A stretch of 64,000 nt of DNA from Neostapfia colusana (taxonomy: Eukaryota; Streptophyta; Magnoliopsida; Poales; Poaceae), in the NCBI GenBank assembly GCA_030760725.1, contig JASWHV010000012.1, forward strand, positions 55,769,652 to 55,833,651, read 5' to 3'. Below are positions 1 to 11,061 of this stretch, piece after piece. A model generated the notes under the pieces. It was not told where the DNA came from. It made no database searches and saw nothing but the letters and a program-made list of their open reading frames with translations. The position numbers and the translations under genes were made by a program. Each line of letters starts with the position of its first letter. Positions within the stretch are counted from its first letter, which is position 1.

Positions 1-1166
1 TCCTCCATCAAGCACCGAGGAGCTCCTCCGCCCATCGCCGTCGCAGGCAAAAACCGAGATTTGCGCCGGCGAGATCACCGTCCCCGCCGCCGCGCGCGTG
101 GGCTGGCTCCGGCCAGGGCAACGTGGCCCCTTGAGGCCCGTCCATTTTAAATCGCGCGGTCCCAAATAGATCTAACCCGTACCTCTTCGCGTTATAATCT
201 CAGCCGTCTGTTTTAAATCCAACGGCCCACGTTGGCCCCGCATTATAAAGGCCAGGAATCTTACGCGCTACCCCCTGGGGATCTCGGAAAAACACGAGCT
301 AGCCCCGGAAACTTCTGATCTAGCCCTTGGACCTTCAGAAATTTATGTAAATTCATTTAAAAATCAGTTATAGCCCCTGGACTTGATAAAAATTAGGAAA
401 ACCTCTCTGTTTTGTGTAATTAGGCCCCTGAAAATATGATACCCAAGCTAGGAGGTTTCCCTAGATTTTCATTATCTTATTTCCTTGTAGCCTGGGTTGG
501 GATTTATTTTATTATGTCAGTCATTTATATACTTATGCTTAGCCATGCTTAGAATGGGATAAGTGGGATATGAGATCATCAATTTATTTAACTTACTCTT
601 GAATGAGATATTATGAGTTATGTAGAGGTATGGATCGAGGCAAGTTGGATGATTTGGATGGTGCTGTGTGCACGAGACTCGGGTTTGTGTTTAGTGCTTG
701 CCTGGATCCTAAGGACCGGTTCATGGAGCATGTAACCTGGCTTTACCGTGCCAACCACATGCTGAAATGGGGCAGCTTGGCCAATTAATTTGGTGTATCT
801 CTGACGTAGTATGGGTGTTTGGATGGTGCGGGGAATAGGTGTCAGCTGGACTACCATATGAACCGCAAAGCTCAAGAGGACACTGCAGCGGGGTTGGAGC
901 CTCTTGTATACTGTTAGGGGTGAAACCTCAGTGGGCCCATGCTCGTCGGGAATCCCTTTGTAAAGGCCTCGTAGTGATCTCCTGGCTACACACCTAGGAA
1001 GTGTGAACGTGGTTCGCGGCCACTGGCATAATGGAAGTTCTCTTAGTCCACCTGGCAACGGGGAATGAAATCACTACATGTGGGTACAGTGGTGCAAACT
1101 CTGCAGAGTCAAAATTGTCATGACAGCCGTGCTCACGGTCAAGAGCGGCTTGGACTTATTCATAAT
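1..1166 (+). repeat. Element B 5' LTR, upstream piece
   Basis: This aligns with the element B 3' LTR from about 23763 to 24990 with scattered mismatches. A local difference lies at 46-110: this copy keeps a GC-rich segment (AGATTTGCGCCGGCGAG) that the 3' LTR lacks, and lacks the segment the 3' LTR has at about 23809-23920. A TATA-like TTATAAAGG lies at 243-251 and is conserved at about 24065 and, in reverse, at about 40030 in element D. The piece ends where element A inserted. Confidence 0.88.
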
Positions 1167-1171
1167 TAGAG
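1167..1171. repeat. Left target-site duplication of element A (TAGAG)
   Basis: TAGAG directly precedes the TGACACGACC end of element A and is repeated directly after its other end at 16609-16613. The uninterrupted element B 3' LTR reads through this site (TGATTAGAGGATGATG at about 24987), which confirms that the duplication is of B sequence. Confidence 0.97.
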
Positions 1172-1402
1172 TGACACGACCCCACTGGTCCTGTCGAGCC
1201 AGGATCACGCTGAGGGGTGCTGCGTTGCACAACACCGTATAACACACGTCAAAGGTACAAAGCGGAAGCGGAAGCTTTATTACATAAACAAGTTTATTAA
1301 CATGTTTACATCAAAATAAGTTTAGTCCACACTCGCGGGCGTAGACTAAGCATCAAGTGCACGTTCAGCCCTCGAACGTGTCCTTGCTAGCACACTCGCA
1401 CA

Positions 1403-2663
1403 CTAACTCTGCGGCGTGCACGACTCCCACTCGACGGGGTTCCCCTCCTGGGGTTCCGTCTCCTCTTCGGGAGTCCCTTCCTCATAGAACCCTGCAAAAG
1501 CTTCAAACACAAGCAGTGAGCACGAAGGCTCAGCAAGTCTGACCCGTCTCACCTAAACATGAAACTTCTACATGAGGGTGATGGGTTGCATGAGGTAAAA
1601 ATCATTTGCAAGGACTCGCCTAATTAGTAAAACCTTACTTTCAAGTTTTAGCAGCAGGTTGTGGAGAACTTTACGCTAAGGCACATGAGAGAGCCGCAAT
1701 CAAACAAGAAACGCATTTCTCTCATGTACTTTGCCCAAAGTTGAAAAGAACTTTAGTTAGCACTAAGCTACAGCATATCATTAACAATCAATGTCCAGCT
1801 TTCAATCAGCAACATTTTAACATGTAACTAGCCTGTTCTTTCTACGTCACGGTACAGTGAACAAGTGGTACTCACTGACCGCGAGGGACGGCGATTATAA
1901 TCGATTTACACCTGCAGGGTTACCCGAATAACCCGTCACGTACGCCCGTACTCGATGTTGCCTACAACAACCATCACGGACGCCGTACGCGACTACCTTT
2001 CACCCGTTAGCCAAATATTGAACCGGTCCCATCGTCCCGAGCAAGAGGTCCCTGCACGCGCATCTCTGTGCCGCCAGCTGATTTACACCTCGAGCTCTCA
2101 ACCTACCCTCTGAACGACGGGCAATGCCTCAATACCCAGCTACCCGAGTTACATCAGTTTCCCGGTTCCCATATAGCCGGTAGGTCTTCGGTACTGTTCT
2201 AGCTTGTTCAACAGGCCCGCACACGGCTCGGTCCTCAATCGACACAAGCGGAGCTACAGCACACAGGCCCCAAAGTCCTGCTGCCCTTACTCTCCGCTCG
2301 GTCTCATTTTCTTGCCATGTGTATCATGTGCTATCTCTACCCGAGCAATGTGCCTCTAGCCTATTCTCGCGAGTAGTTCCAACTACTCGACTTGTACCGA
2401 ATCCTACTCTATCCTAGCAATGCAGTGGCTAACGGGGTTTGCAATCCTAAACCCCAACCCATGGTTTTCTTGGCTATGCAGTGGGGTTTCCAAACAAGAC
2501 TCTGATGCACAACATAAAGAAAACAAGTATGTGCTCAAAACAATAAAAATTTATAAAATGGTTAATGCAAACCGGGGCTTGCCTTGCTGCTCTTGGTCGT
2601 AGGCTAGCTGTTCCTCCGGAGTAACGAAGTCTAGGACTTCGGGTTCCTCCTCGACCTTAGCGA
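1403..2663 (-). other. LTR exon pair with putative GC-AG intron (element A, 3' LTR copy)
   Basis: In minus-strand order there is an acceptor-like TCATGTAG, then exon 1 at 2663-2583 (81 bp), the donor CAAG|GCAAG, an intron of 1091 bp, the acceptor CTTTTGCAG, and exon 2 at 1491-1403 ending in TAG. Exon 1 ends in phase 1 and exon 2 starts with the two bases that complete the codon. The joined frame is open and strongly acidic (VEEEPEVLDF... then a stop after EWESCTPQS). The same arrangement is found in element F, with mainly synonymous differences in exon 1. Splicing is inferred from sequence only. The alternative is a conserved non-coding LTR module that happens to stay open. Confidence 0.5.
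1517..1532 (-). other. Conserved LTR stem-loop (element A, 3' LTR copy)
   Basis: TGAGC and GCTCA pair around a six-base loop, preceded by CTTGC in the element direction. It sits just upstream of the second LTR exon. Elements B and D have a different but fully paired stem at the same place. The second A copy is at 12908-12923. Confidence 0.5.
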
Positions 2664-5218
2664 CTACATGATAAGAACAATGTATGTATTAATTAAATGC
2701 TTTTGTATTAACTTTGAAGTTGTGAAGTCTATAACCTTTACTAGATAGACCTAATGACTGTGAAACTTTTACTGTGGCTTGGTTACAACCTAAACAGAGA
2801 CTGGGTCAAGTTTTAGTTGCAGCAAAGCTCATTTGAGCCCTCCACAAATAATTATGTCCTTGACCTTAATTAAAGGCTTTTAGGGTGTTCTAGGTATTTT
2901 CATGAAACAAACTATGACTTTCTGAAAACTAGATTTTCAGAGGGTTCTAATGGAATTGGTCTCACTTAATTTGGAAGTCTCTAACTAAAGATATGAGCTA
3001 AACAATTTCAGAGAAAATTCTGAAAATGTTTCTGAACATTTTCTATTTTCTCTGGAACAGTTTTACTAATCACACCATTAGGTGGACTAAATGAGCTCAA
3101 ATGGATCTGAAATTTTTATGGTAGTTCAAGGATATTTTGGTGAACATCTCAGCAAAATTTCAGGATTTTCCTCCAAATGATTCTCCAGTTAAAATTCCTA
3201 ACAGTTTAAACTTTAAGGAATTAATTCTGGAGAATTAAGGAATCTCATGAAGTGACACTTGATTTTCTTGAAAGTACTCAAAGAGCTGAATCCAGCAAAA
3301 TTTGGTTCACTCAATTTGGAGCTTTCTAGCCAAAGTTATAAGGATTTGAAGTTTGAAGGAAATCTGAAAATCGGGGAAAAGTTTAAACTCGCGCGTGGGC
3401 CCAGGAGACACGCGTCGCACGCCGAAGCGACAGCACACCGCGGCCCACAAGGCTTTTGCGCGCCAGCACACCCGATCCCGGCCGCAGCCGGATCCCGATT
3501 CAAAATATCGGCCGCTGACAGCTGGGGTCCACCCCCTTCTTCAACCTCGCGACACCCGCGCTCCGCCGCCGAGGGACCTCGCCGGAGAGCTCGCCGCCGG
3601 CTGCTGTACAGCTTCAAACTTCTTGATTCTGGCCGCCCCTGCCTACTTTTACTTGGGGAACATGATCCGAGGGTCAGCTGCTCATGACAACGGCCGGAGC
3701 ATGGTCGGCGACGAGCCGCCATATCGGAACGACTTCGGCCATGTCGGCTGATGCTCCTAGTGCCTCAGCTACTTGGGAAACCGGTCGGGGAGCATCAGTG
3801 GACCTCAGAGAAGGTCGACATGAACTCGGGGCAGCTCGGGGAAGGCCCGAAATAGGTCCTCACCGTGCGCCCGATACCCCCCGTGCGTTCCGCCATTAGT
3901 AGACCTTGAATTACGCCGGGCACAGAAGTTCTCCGGCCCAGAGTTGTGAAGGCAACTTGTGCGTCACCGTGTCTAGTTCGTGTGGGAGTGGCCTGAGGCC
4001 CTCTAATCCTTTCTAGAGCACGAATTAAACAGAATCGTACCCGAGGGTCGTTCTGCACACAGAAAGGGGAAAAGTGGAAATTCGCCGCCGGTGAGCAACC
4101 ACTCGAGCTGTGGCTCGGGGATGAGCAGCACCGATCACTTGCGCGTCCAAGGGTGCCTTGGCTCGGGCGTGACAACGCCCAGGTTGGGCTGTCCACGAGA
4201 GCCCGAGGTGCGGCGGTTTCCAGTTCCGAGTTTGATCTTTCGGCACAGCCGATATCACTCGGTTTCAATCGATTTCTATCAATGGGAAGGATGGAGGATG
4301 GTTGCTAGTACCTTGCTGGGACCTTGGAATGGAAAGAGGGAGCTGCGATCGGCTTGATCAAGCAGGAACTCGAGCGGCGGCGATGGCAGTGGGAAAAACA
4401 AGTCGTGTGCGTCGGCAGCTCGAGGAATGGCGACTGAAGCACACCGGGGAGGGAATAAATAGCCCGGCGGTCTGGTCTCCGGCTTGGGGCACGCAGCAGG
4501 AGCTGGCGCCGGCTGCCCCCTTCGGTGGCGCGCGCGCACAGCAGCCGGGAACCGACTGAACTGTGGTTCAGTCGGTTTGCTTTGAGGCTGAGGCTGACAT
4601 GTGGGTCCCACTCCTCTTTTAACCTCTGAAATTTATTCCTAACAGCTGTGGTAAACAGTGAACCCTATTCTACCCTTGGCAACTCAAATTATTCACCCAA
4701 GAGCCATTTGAATTGATCAAAGTTCAAATGAGGTTTGGTTTGAATGAATTTCAGCACAAGTGCAGTTTGAAATTCAAATAAAGTTTGAATTTCTCCCCCT
4801 TAGCTCATGTCAAGATCAACTCCAAATGGAGTGAAAATTGGTGTGTGAGCTCACAAAAATGTGCTGAGCAAGAATATGCCTTCCACTTTTAAATTCAGTG
4901 GGTGAAAACAGTTTGAATTTGAATATGTTTTCAAACTGCCCCTTTCCTATCTACACCCAAGATGACCTCAAAAATGTTTTGAATTTGGGTGAAACTTGGC
5001 ATGGACATCCTTGGCAAAGTGTAGGAGTTTTCATATGTCCAGCCCATCTATATCACATGTGGGAAGTACCACTTTTGCAATGTGTGAGTTTGTTCCCTAA
5101 TGAGCATGTTGATAATTGTTACTTGCTCTTTATTTGTGTTCATCATTTTTCCTCAAATGAGGTGTGTGGTGTGGGGATGAACACTGCAAATGGGTGTCAA
5201 AAACTGAGGCCCTTACAT

Positions 5219-5236
5219 TCCTCCCCCCTTAAAAGA
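5219..5236 (-). promoter_or_regulatory. Element A polypurine tract
   Basis: Read on the minus strand, a TTTTAAGGGGGGAGGAA tract sits immediately before the TG of the 3' LTR. This is the plus-strand priming site. The same string in the same position is found in element F (56897-56914). Confidence 0.9.
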
Positions 5237-5287
5237 ATCTCGTCCCGAGATTATAAGGTGAAAATGAGAGAGAGGACGGTGGAAAAA

Positions 5288-8200
5288 TTACCGGATATGC
5301 GACGTGAGAAAGTCGGGGTAGTTAGTGCGAAGGAATTCTTCGCTCTCCCATGTCGCTTCATCCATGGAGTGATTACTCCACAGAACCTTGTAGAACCACA
5401 ACGTACGGTTGCGTGTGGTTCGGGCCTTTTCATCAATAATCTGCACCGGTTCCTCCCGATAGGTGAGATCCGGTTGCAGTTCTTCAATGTCTTCCAGCTG
5501 AACGGTAGTTGATAGCTTGAGACACTTCCTCAGCTGGGAAATGTGAAAGACGTCGTGCACACCGGAAAGTGCTTCTGGTAATCTTAGCCGGTATGCCACC
5601 GATCCACATCTTTCGGTAATCTGGAATGGACCGATGAATCGGGGTGCTAACTTTCCTCTCACCCCAAATCTGTTTACGCCCTTCATTGGAGACACTCGTA
5701 GATATACGTGGTCTCCAGCTTCGAATTGTAACGGACGCCTTCTCCGGTCCGCATACTGTTTCTGTCGGGATTGAGCGGCTTTTAGGTTCGCTTGAATTAA
5801 TCGAACCTTTTCTTCCGCGTTGTTGACAAGATCAATCCCGAAGGTAACCCTCTCGCCAGACTCACACCAATTCAATGGTGTGCGGCATTTTCTCCCGTAT
5901 AGCGCCTCGTAGGGCGCCATCTTGATGCTGGCTTGGTACCCATTGTTGTACGAGAACTCGGCTAACGGCAAGTGATCATCCCAGTTCTTGCCGTGGTCGA
6001 TAGCGCAAGCTCGTAGCATGTCTTCTAAGATTTGATTTACCCGCTCCGTTTGCCCATCCGTCTGCGGGTGGTAGGCTGAACTACGGATCAGCTTCGTCCC
6101 CAAGGCAGCGTGGAGCTGCTCCCAAAAACGGGACACAAATAAAGTGCCCCGGTCCGATACGATAATACGGGGTACGCCGTATAAGCATAGGATCCGTGAT
6201 ATGTACAGTTCAGCGTACTTCTTGGCGTTGTAGTTGGTGTTGACCGGGATGAAATGGGCAACTTTGGTGAGCCGATCGACGATCACCCACACAGAATCAT
6301 GTTTCTGTAAGGTGGTGGGTAAACCGACGACGAAATCCATGCTCACGTCCTCCCACTTCCAGGCAGGAATGCCCAGTGGTTGCAGCAGTCCCGGTTTCCG
6401 CATGTGGTCTGCCTTCACCCGTCGACATGTATCACACTCGGACACGTATTTTGCAGTCTCTCGCTTCATCCGTGTCCACCAAAACTTGCTTCTGAGTTCT
6501 TGATACATCTTGTTGCTGCCGGGGTGAATAGAAAACTTTGATAAGTGAGCCTCATCAAAGATTTTCTTCCGTAACTCCGGGTTTCGGGGTACGACGATCC
6601 GGTCCTTGAACCATAGGACGCCGTCTCCGTCCTTCCGGAAACATTTCAACTCCCCACTGTCTACACGTCTCCGCAAATGTGATATGCCCTTGTCATTCTT
6701 CTGGGCTGCCGCTATCTCTTCACGGATGGTGGGGATCAAAGCTAGGTTGTAGAGAGCTCCATGTGGAATCACATGTAGTGGTGGTTCGCTCTCTTCCAAC
6801 GGTGTGATGGTCAGATTATTGACGTGTGACTTGCGGCTTAGCGCGTCTGCCACAACGTTTGCCTTGCCCGGATGATAATGGATCTCTATCTCGTAATCCT
6901 TTATCAGTTCTAACCATCTTCGTTGCCTCATGTTCAGCTCCTTCTGAGTGAATATGTACTTGAGGCTTTTGTGGTCGGTATATAAATGTACGAGGTTACC
7001 GAGTAGGTAGTGCCTCCACATTTTCAGTGCAAGTACCACGGCAGCGAGCTCCAAGTCGTGAGTTGGATAATTTTGCTCATGATTCCTAAGCTGCCGTGAC
7101 CCATACGCGACCACCCTTCGGTCTTGCATCAACACACATCCGAGCCCAATGCCGGATGCATCGCAGTACACATCGAACGGTTTTGTTGTGTCTGGCTGCG
7201 CCAAAACCGGTGCTGATGTCAGGTGCTTGACTAAAGCCTTGAATGCTGCTTCACATGCTGGACTCCAAACATATTTGGTAGCCTTCTTCAGCAGCTCTGT
7301 CATTGGCTTGGCAATCTTCGAGAAGTTCGGAATGAACCTCCGATAATATCCCGCGAGTCCGAGGAAACTCCGTACCTCATGAACAGTTCTCGGGGATTTC
7401 CAATTCAGCACTTGCGTGATTTTGCTCGGGTCCACAGCGATACCCTCCGCTGAGATGATATGCCCGAGGAAAGGCACTTGCGATATCCAAAACTCGCATT
7501 TGCTGAACTTTGCGTATAACTTGTGATCCCGCAGCCGTTGCAAGACTATACGCAGATGTTTCTTGTGATCTTCCTCCGACTTGGAATATACCAGGATGTC
7601 GTCGATGAAGACCACGACAAACTTGTCCAGCTCCGGCATGAACACCGAGTTCATTAAGTACATGAAGTGAGCTGGAGCATTGGTGAGGCCAAAGGACATG
7701 ACCAGGTACTCATAAAGTCCGTACCTTGTCGAAAAAGCTGTCTTTGGAATGTCCTCAGCCCTGATCTTAATCTGATGGTACCCGGATCTTAAATCCATCT
7801 TGGAAAAGACCTTTGCTTCGACCAACTGATCAAACAACATGTCGATCCGTGGCAACGGGTACTTGTTCTTGATGGTTACGGCATTTAATGGACGGTAGTC
7901 CACGCAAAGCCGCAACGTTTCATCCTTCTTTTTGACAAATAATGCCGAACAGCCCCATGGCGAGGAGCTCGGCCTAATAAAACCCTTCTCCAGAAGGTCC
8001 GTGAGCTGAGTCTTCAGTTCAGCCAACTCCTTGGGCGCCATCTTGTACGGCCTTCGGGATATTGGCATGGTTCCCGGTGCAAGTTCAATCTTGAACTCCA
8101 CCTCTCTATCGGGTGGCATCCCCGGCAAATCATCCGGGAATACATCAGGGAATTCTCGGACCACTGGAATGTCTTCCAATCTGATGGTTGTGGCTTGATA

Positions 8201-9844
8201 GACACTTGGAAGTTTTATTTCTGGACTGTCCAGAAATAATGAGTGAGAACCGTGCACTCCTGAGTTTAAGTGCACGACTCGGAGGACGGTGTCTAAAACA
8301 GCGCCGTGGCGGTTTAACCACGACATCCCTAGGATGACATCGACCTTCTGTCCTTCTAAGATAATGAGAGACGTGGGGTACACTCTACCCGCTAAGCATA
8401 ATGGTGCTTTGGAGACCATTACGCTTGCTGAAATCTTCCCACCCGGTGAATAAATTAAATATGGACTATCGGTGGGTAGTATTGGCAAGCTGTGTTTAGC
8501 AATGAAAGCTTGGCTAATAAAATTATGCGTGGCGCCTGAATCAAATAGTACTATAGCGGGATGCTGGTGGAGTTGGAACATACCCGCAAGGATTGGCTCG
8601 CCCTCCGGCACGTCCTCAATGGCAAGCTGGTGGACAGTACCGGGCCTAGGGTTTGCCCGCCGCGCATTAGTAGGGTTCCGGGGTTGATTCCTCCCCGGAA
8701 ACTGTGGTGCCACTCCGCCGCCTTGCCTCTCCGGGCAACTGCTCGCGAAGTGTCCTGGACGACCACACTTGTAACATGTGGCCGCTGCTGGTGGAGTACT
8801 CGGGGGACGAAAGCCCGGCATGCGTTGCGGAGGTGCAAACGCACGCGGCATCGCCCGCTGCTGCTGTTGTTGTTGCGGTGGTGCTGGCAGTGCCGGCCGG
8901 AATGCCGGTGAAGAATACGGCCGACCGCGGAACGGCATCGACCGTTGTGGTGGCTGCCAGCGCGGACCTGATGGTGGGCGATTCACCATCCGAAACTTCT
9001 GAGAAGGACCGCCTCCTTCTCCGCTGCTCTGCGGCGCGCTTCGCTTTCGCTCTGCCGCCGCCAACTCCTTGCCGGAGTCTTCCTGAACAATCGCAGCATC
9101 AATTATGTCGTTGAGGCTGCCGCGATTGAACATCGCCAGCTTGTCCTTCAGGAGCGGGTTAAGCCCCTGGTAAAAGTGGTCCCGCCGCTTCTCGTCCGTA
9201 TCTGCGTGATACGACGCGTAGAGTGCGAGATCGTTGAACGCTCTGGAGTACTCCAGCGCGTTCCGGCTCCCTTGTTGCAGGTGTAGGAATTCCTGCGTCT
9301 TCCTCTTCATCAAACCGGGCGGTATATGATAGGCCCGGAAGGCCGTCCGGAACTCCGCCCAGGTCATCACTCGGTCGGTGGGTTGTGAAGCACAAAAGTT
9401 GGCCCACCACGCGCTCGCGGATCCTTGGAGCTGCTGGACCGCGAACTGAGTCTTGCGCTGCTCGCTGATTTGGAGCAGCCCGAACTTCATCTCTATGGCG
9501 CGGAGCCAGTTGTCCGCGTCAAGTGGTTCATCCGCCCTTGAGAATACAGGGGGATGAGTCGCCAGGAAGTCAGAGTAGGAGCTCTGTTGGCGCTCCTCAC
9601 GATCTTGACGTCTCTCTGGGCGAGACGTATTCGCAATTAACGTTTGCAGCAGCTCTGTATGCTGCTGATGTGAACCCGCCATTGCCGCGACAATGTCGGC
9701 CAATGTAACCGTTGGCAGTGGCGGTGGCGGTGTTTGCTGTTGCTGTTGCTGCTGCTGTCCCGAGGAGTCCTCGGGAGGTGGTTGGGAGGTCTCTCCCCCT
9801 TGGCTAGTACCTCCAACATCGGGGTTGGCACGAGTACGCGTCAT
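5288..9844 (-). CDS. gag-pol: Element A Gag-Pol polyprotein, intact, with chromodomain
   Basis: An unbroken frame of about 1518 codons. The frame is open to 9874, but I place the start at the ATG at 9844 because elements F and E start at the equivalent Met (M-x-R-T) and because an AG acceptor lies one base upstream. Positions counted from 9874: Gag capsid-like region about 95-260, poly-Gln near the N-terminus, a CCHC zinc knuckle (CYKCGRPGHFASSC) near 366, protease DSGATHNF near 440, reverse transcriptase about 600-780 with FIDD near 755, RNase H about 895-1015 (DAS, YTDHKS), integrase HHCC zinc domain near 1100-1150, integrase catalytic D-D-E spread over about 1176-1276, a GPF motif near 1415 and a C-terminal chromodomain at about 1480-1520 (aromatics in WFYKVLW, then EATWE). 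No premature stop. Chromodomains in this lineage bind modified histone tails and steer integration into heterochromatin. Confidence 0.95.
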   Translation of the reverse strand: MTRTRANPDVGGTSQGGETSQPPPEDSSGQQQQQQQQTPPPPLPTVTLADIVAAMAGSHQQHTELLQTLIANTSRPERRQDREERQQSSYSDFLATHPPVFSRADEPLDADNWLRAIEMKFGLLQISEQRKTQFAVQQLQGSASAWWANFCASQPTDRVMTWAEFRTAFRAYHIPPGLMKRKTQEFLHLQQGSRNALEYSRAFNDLALYASYHADTDEKRRDHFYQGLNPLLKDKLAMFNRGSLNDIIDAAIVQEDSGKELAAAERKRSAPQSSGEGGGPSQKFRMVNRPPSGPRWQPPQRSMPFRGRPYSSPAFRPALPAPPQQQQQQRAMPRAFAPPQRMPGFRPPSTPPAAATCYKCGRPGHFASSCPERQGGGVAPQFPGRNQPRNPTNARRANPRPGTVHQLAIEDVPEGEPILAGMFQLHQHPAIVLFDSGATHNFISQAFIAKHSLPILPTDSPYLIYSPGGKISASVMVSKAPLCLAGRVYPTSLIILEGQKVDVILGMSWLNRHGAVLDTVLRVVHLNSGVHGSHSLFLDSPEIKLPSVYQATTIRLEDIPVVREFPDVFPDDLPGMPPDREVEFKIELAPGTMPISRRPYKMAPKELAELKTQLTDLLEKGFIRPSSSPWGCSALFVKKKDETLRLCVDYRPLNAVTIKNKYPLPRIDMLFDQLVEAKVFSKMDLRSGYHQIKIRAEDIPKTAFSTRYGLYEYLVMSFGLTNAPAHFMYLMNSVFMPELDKFVVVFIDDILVYSKSEEDHKKHLRIVLQRLRDHKLYAKFSKCEFWISQVPFLGHIISAEGIAVDPSKITQVLNWKSPRTVHEVRSFLGLAGYYRRFIPNFSKIAKPMTELLKKATKYVWSPACEAAFKALVKHLTSAPVLAQPDTTKPFDVYCDASGIGLGCVLMQDRRVVAYGSRQLRNHEQNYPTHDLELAAVVLALKMWRHYLLGNLVHLYTDHKSLKYIFTQKELNMRQRRWLELIKDYEIEIHYHPGKANVVADALSRKSHVNNLTITPLEESEPPLHVIPHGALYNLALIPTIREEIAAAQKNDKGISHLRRRVDSGELKCFRKDGDGVLWFKDRIVVPRNPELRKKIFDEAHLSKFSIHPGSNKMYQELRSKFWWTRMKRETAKYVSECDTCRRVKADHMRKPGLLQPLGIPAWKWEDVSMDFVVGLPTTLQKHDSVWVIVDRLTKVAHFIPVNTNYNAKKYAELYISRILCLYGVPRIIVSDRGTLFVSRFWEQLHAALGTKLIRSSAYHPQTDGQTERVNQILEDMLRACAIDHGKNWDDHLPLAEFSYNNGYQASIKMAPYEALYGRKCRTPLNWCESGERVTFGIDLVNNAEEKVRLIQANLKAAQSRQKQYADRRRRPLQFEAGDHVYLRVSPMKGVNRFGVRGKLAPRFIGPFQITERCGSVAYRLRLPEALSGVHDVFHISQLRKCLKLSTTVQLEDIEELQPDLTYREEPVQIIDEKARTTRNRTLWFYKVLWSNHSMDEATWESEEFLRTNYPDFLTSHIR

Positions 9845-10116
9845 TCTGAAATTCAACACAGCAGCAATTAGCACATGTCTTACTCAAAATTCCATAAACA
9901 GGAGTAAGTATTGAAGCGACGCATGATTAACTTGCACAACATTCACATATATTGATAAAGCATAAACTTTATACAAGATACATTATTCTCGGATCTCCGA
10001 GAAGTCGTGCTCATGTCGTCACTACCTATACATACGCTACTGTCTACACGACATGTCACCGATTACAAAAGTTGGGTTACGCTACCCTAGCTGCCCTACT
10101 TGGCAACCGTAACCCC
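9845..10116 (-). other. Element A spacer between ORF0 and gag, with 3' splice acceptor at the gag ATG
   Basis: About 270 bp without an ORF. In element direction it ends TTGAATTTCAG|A-ATG, so an AG acceptor with a T-rich lead-in sits one base before the gag start. The same placement is seen at every other readable ORF0 or gag start in the window. It could let Gag-Pol be made from a spliced mRNA that skips ORF0. That is inference. Confidence 0.45.
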
Positions 10117-11061
10117 CTACTCGGAGTAGAACTCGACCTCCTGTGGGTCGTCCTCCTCCGGTACCTCTGCTGGTGGCTCGGGGTCTACCACCTCTTCTCC
10201 CATTCCAGGTTCTCCCATGGCTGGAAGACCCAAGACTACCGGTACGCCCAATACCGGGGGCACGAGGTCCTGCAATGCATGCACCTCGTCCATAGCCTGG
10301 TTGTAGTCCTCTTCCCAGCCTTGTCCTTCCTCAATAGCGTCGTCCCGCTCTTGAGCAAGGTCCTCATTCTGCTGGGTTAGGGTCTGCACCAGCTCTTGCA
10401 ACGCCGCAATGTCAACCCGGCTCTTCTTCTTTGCCTTCTTCAGACGACGCAACTGATTGTGTTGTTCATTCAGTCGCTTGATCGTCGGAAGGAGCACATT
10501 GCGGAGTGCACTGTGAGCACTCTCAAAATGATCTCCACGGCTTGTGCTCTCCTTGAGCTTGGTGGCGAGATGCTCCGTATGAACAGCTTGGCTGTCCATC
10601 ACAGCGTTTCCCGCCCTCATTTGGAGGCTGAGATTTGCCTCCGCGGGGTTGTACCTTGGGCAACTCGGGTTTGTTGCCTCTAGGTACCTCTCTTCCCACA
10701 CATGCTGAGCTCGTCCCTCCACCGGAACGAGTGCGTATGGAGTTCCCTCCATAGCCTGTACGTGTAGTTGGCAGAAACGTGACATAGTGTCACGGGCTGC
10801 CACTTGCCACATCCCTTCCGGTTGTCTTCCTCTCACCGTGACGGTGAATGGCACCCAACCGGGTGGCGTAGGCCCTGCAGGAACCTCGACATGGATCGTC
10901 CACGTCTTGTTCCCCTCTTCGCCTTCTTCCTTGGCGAAGTATTGCGGCATCTGGTTGTACCCGAAATATTGGAGCATTAGCCACAATGCTCCCGGGTAGC
11001 CGCTACGGTCAGAGCAGTGGGAAACTACCCACCCGTTCTCCAACCGTTTATCTGCTGCCAT
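10117..11061 (-). CDS. Element A ORF0 (314 aa), extra protein upstream of gag
   Basis: An intact frame between the leader and gag, on the same strand as gag-pol. The start ATG at 11061 is directly preceded by ATTTTTACAG, a 3' splice acceptor. About residues 1-130 form an apparently folded region with many aromatic residues (FGYNQMPQYF, WVPFTVTV). A basic patch near 205-215 (RRLKKAKKKSR) is followed by a coiled coil of about 45 residues (LQELVQTLTQQNEDLAQERD), and the protein ends in a Pro/Glu/Asp-rich acidic tail. Extra ORFs upstream of gag have been described as orf0 in rice RIRE3/RIRE8-type elements; their function is not known to me. The element B ORF0 has a different N-terminus but the same plan of coiled coil followed by an acidic tail. 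I see no catalytic motif, signal peptide or membrane segment. Confidence 0.8.
   Translation of the reverse strand: MAADKRLENGWVVSHCSDRSGYPGALWLMLQYFGYNQMPQYFAKEEGEEGNKTWTIHVEVPAGPTPPGWVPFTVTVRGRQPEGMWQVAARDTMSRFCQLHVQAMEGTPYALVPVEGRAQHVWEERYLEATNPSCPRYNPAEANLSLQMRAGNAVMDSQAVHTEHLATKLKESTSRGDHFESAHSALRNVLLPTIKRLNEQHNQLRRLKKAKKKSRVDIAALQELVQTLTQQNEDLAQERDDAIEEGQGWEEDYNQAMDEVHALQDLVPPVLGVPVVLGLPAMGEPGMGEEVVDPEPPAEVPEEDDPQEVEFYSE

Larger units (their letters stand above)
1172..5217 (-). repeat. Element A 3' LTR (4046 bp)
   Basis: In element direction it begins TGTAAGGGCC (at 5217) and ends GTCGTGTCA (at 1172). It duplicates 12563-16608 at a fixed offset of 11391. A GC-rich core lies at about 3390-4600 and AT-rich flanks elsewhere. 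The open frames inside it (for example 3259-3687 +, 3795-4268 -) recur identically in the other LTR because of duplication, and I see no independent support for them as genes. The only coding-like signal I support is the exon pair at 1403-2663. Confidence 0.96.

Noticed and set aside
3259..4611. Several open frames of 70-157 codons in the GC-rich core of the element A LTR, repeated exactly at 14650-16002
   Set aside because: They are duplicated only because the LTR is duplicated. They occur on both strands in high-GC sequence and lack any family resemblance.
4898..5512. 204-codon frame crossing the element A LTR/internal junction
   Set aside because: It runs through the PPT and antisense to the end of gag-pol; it is a chance frame.
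5644..9914. Many plus-strand frames opposite element A gag-pol
   Set aside because: They are shadows of the intact minus-strand polyprotein; none has a recognisable domain.
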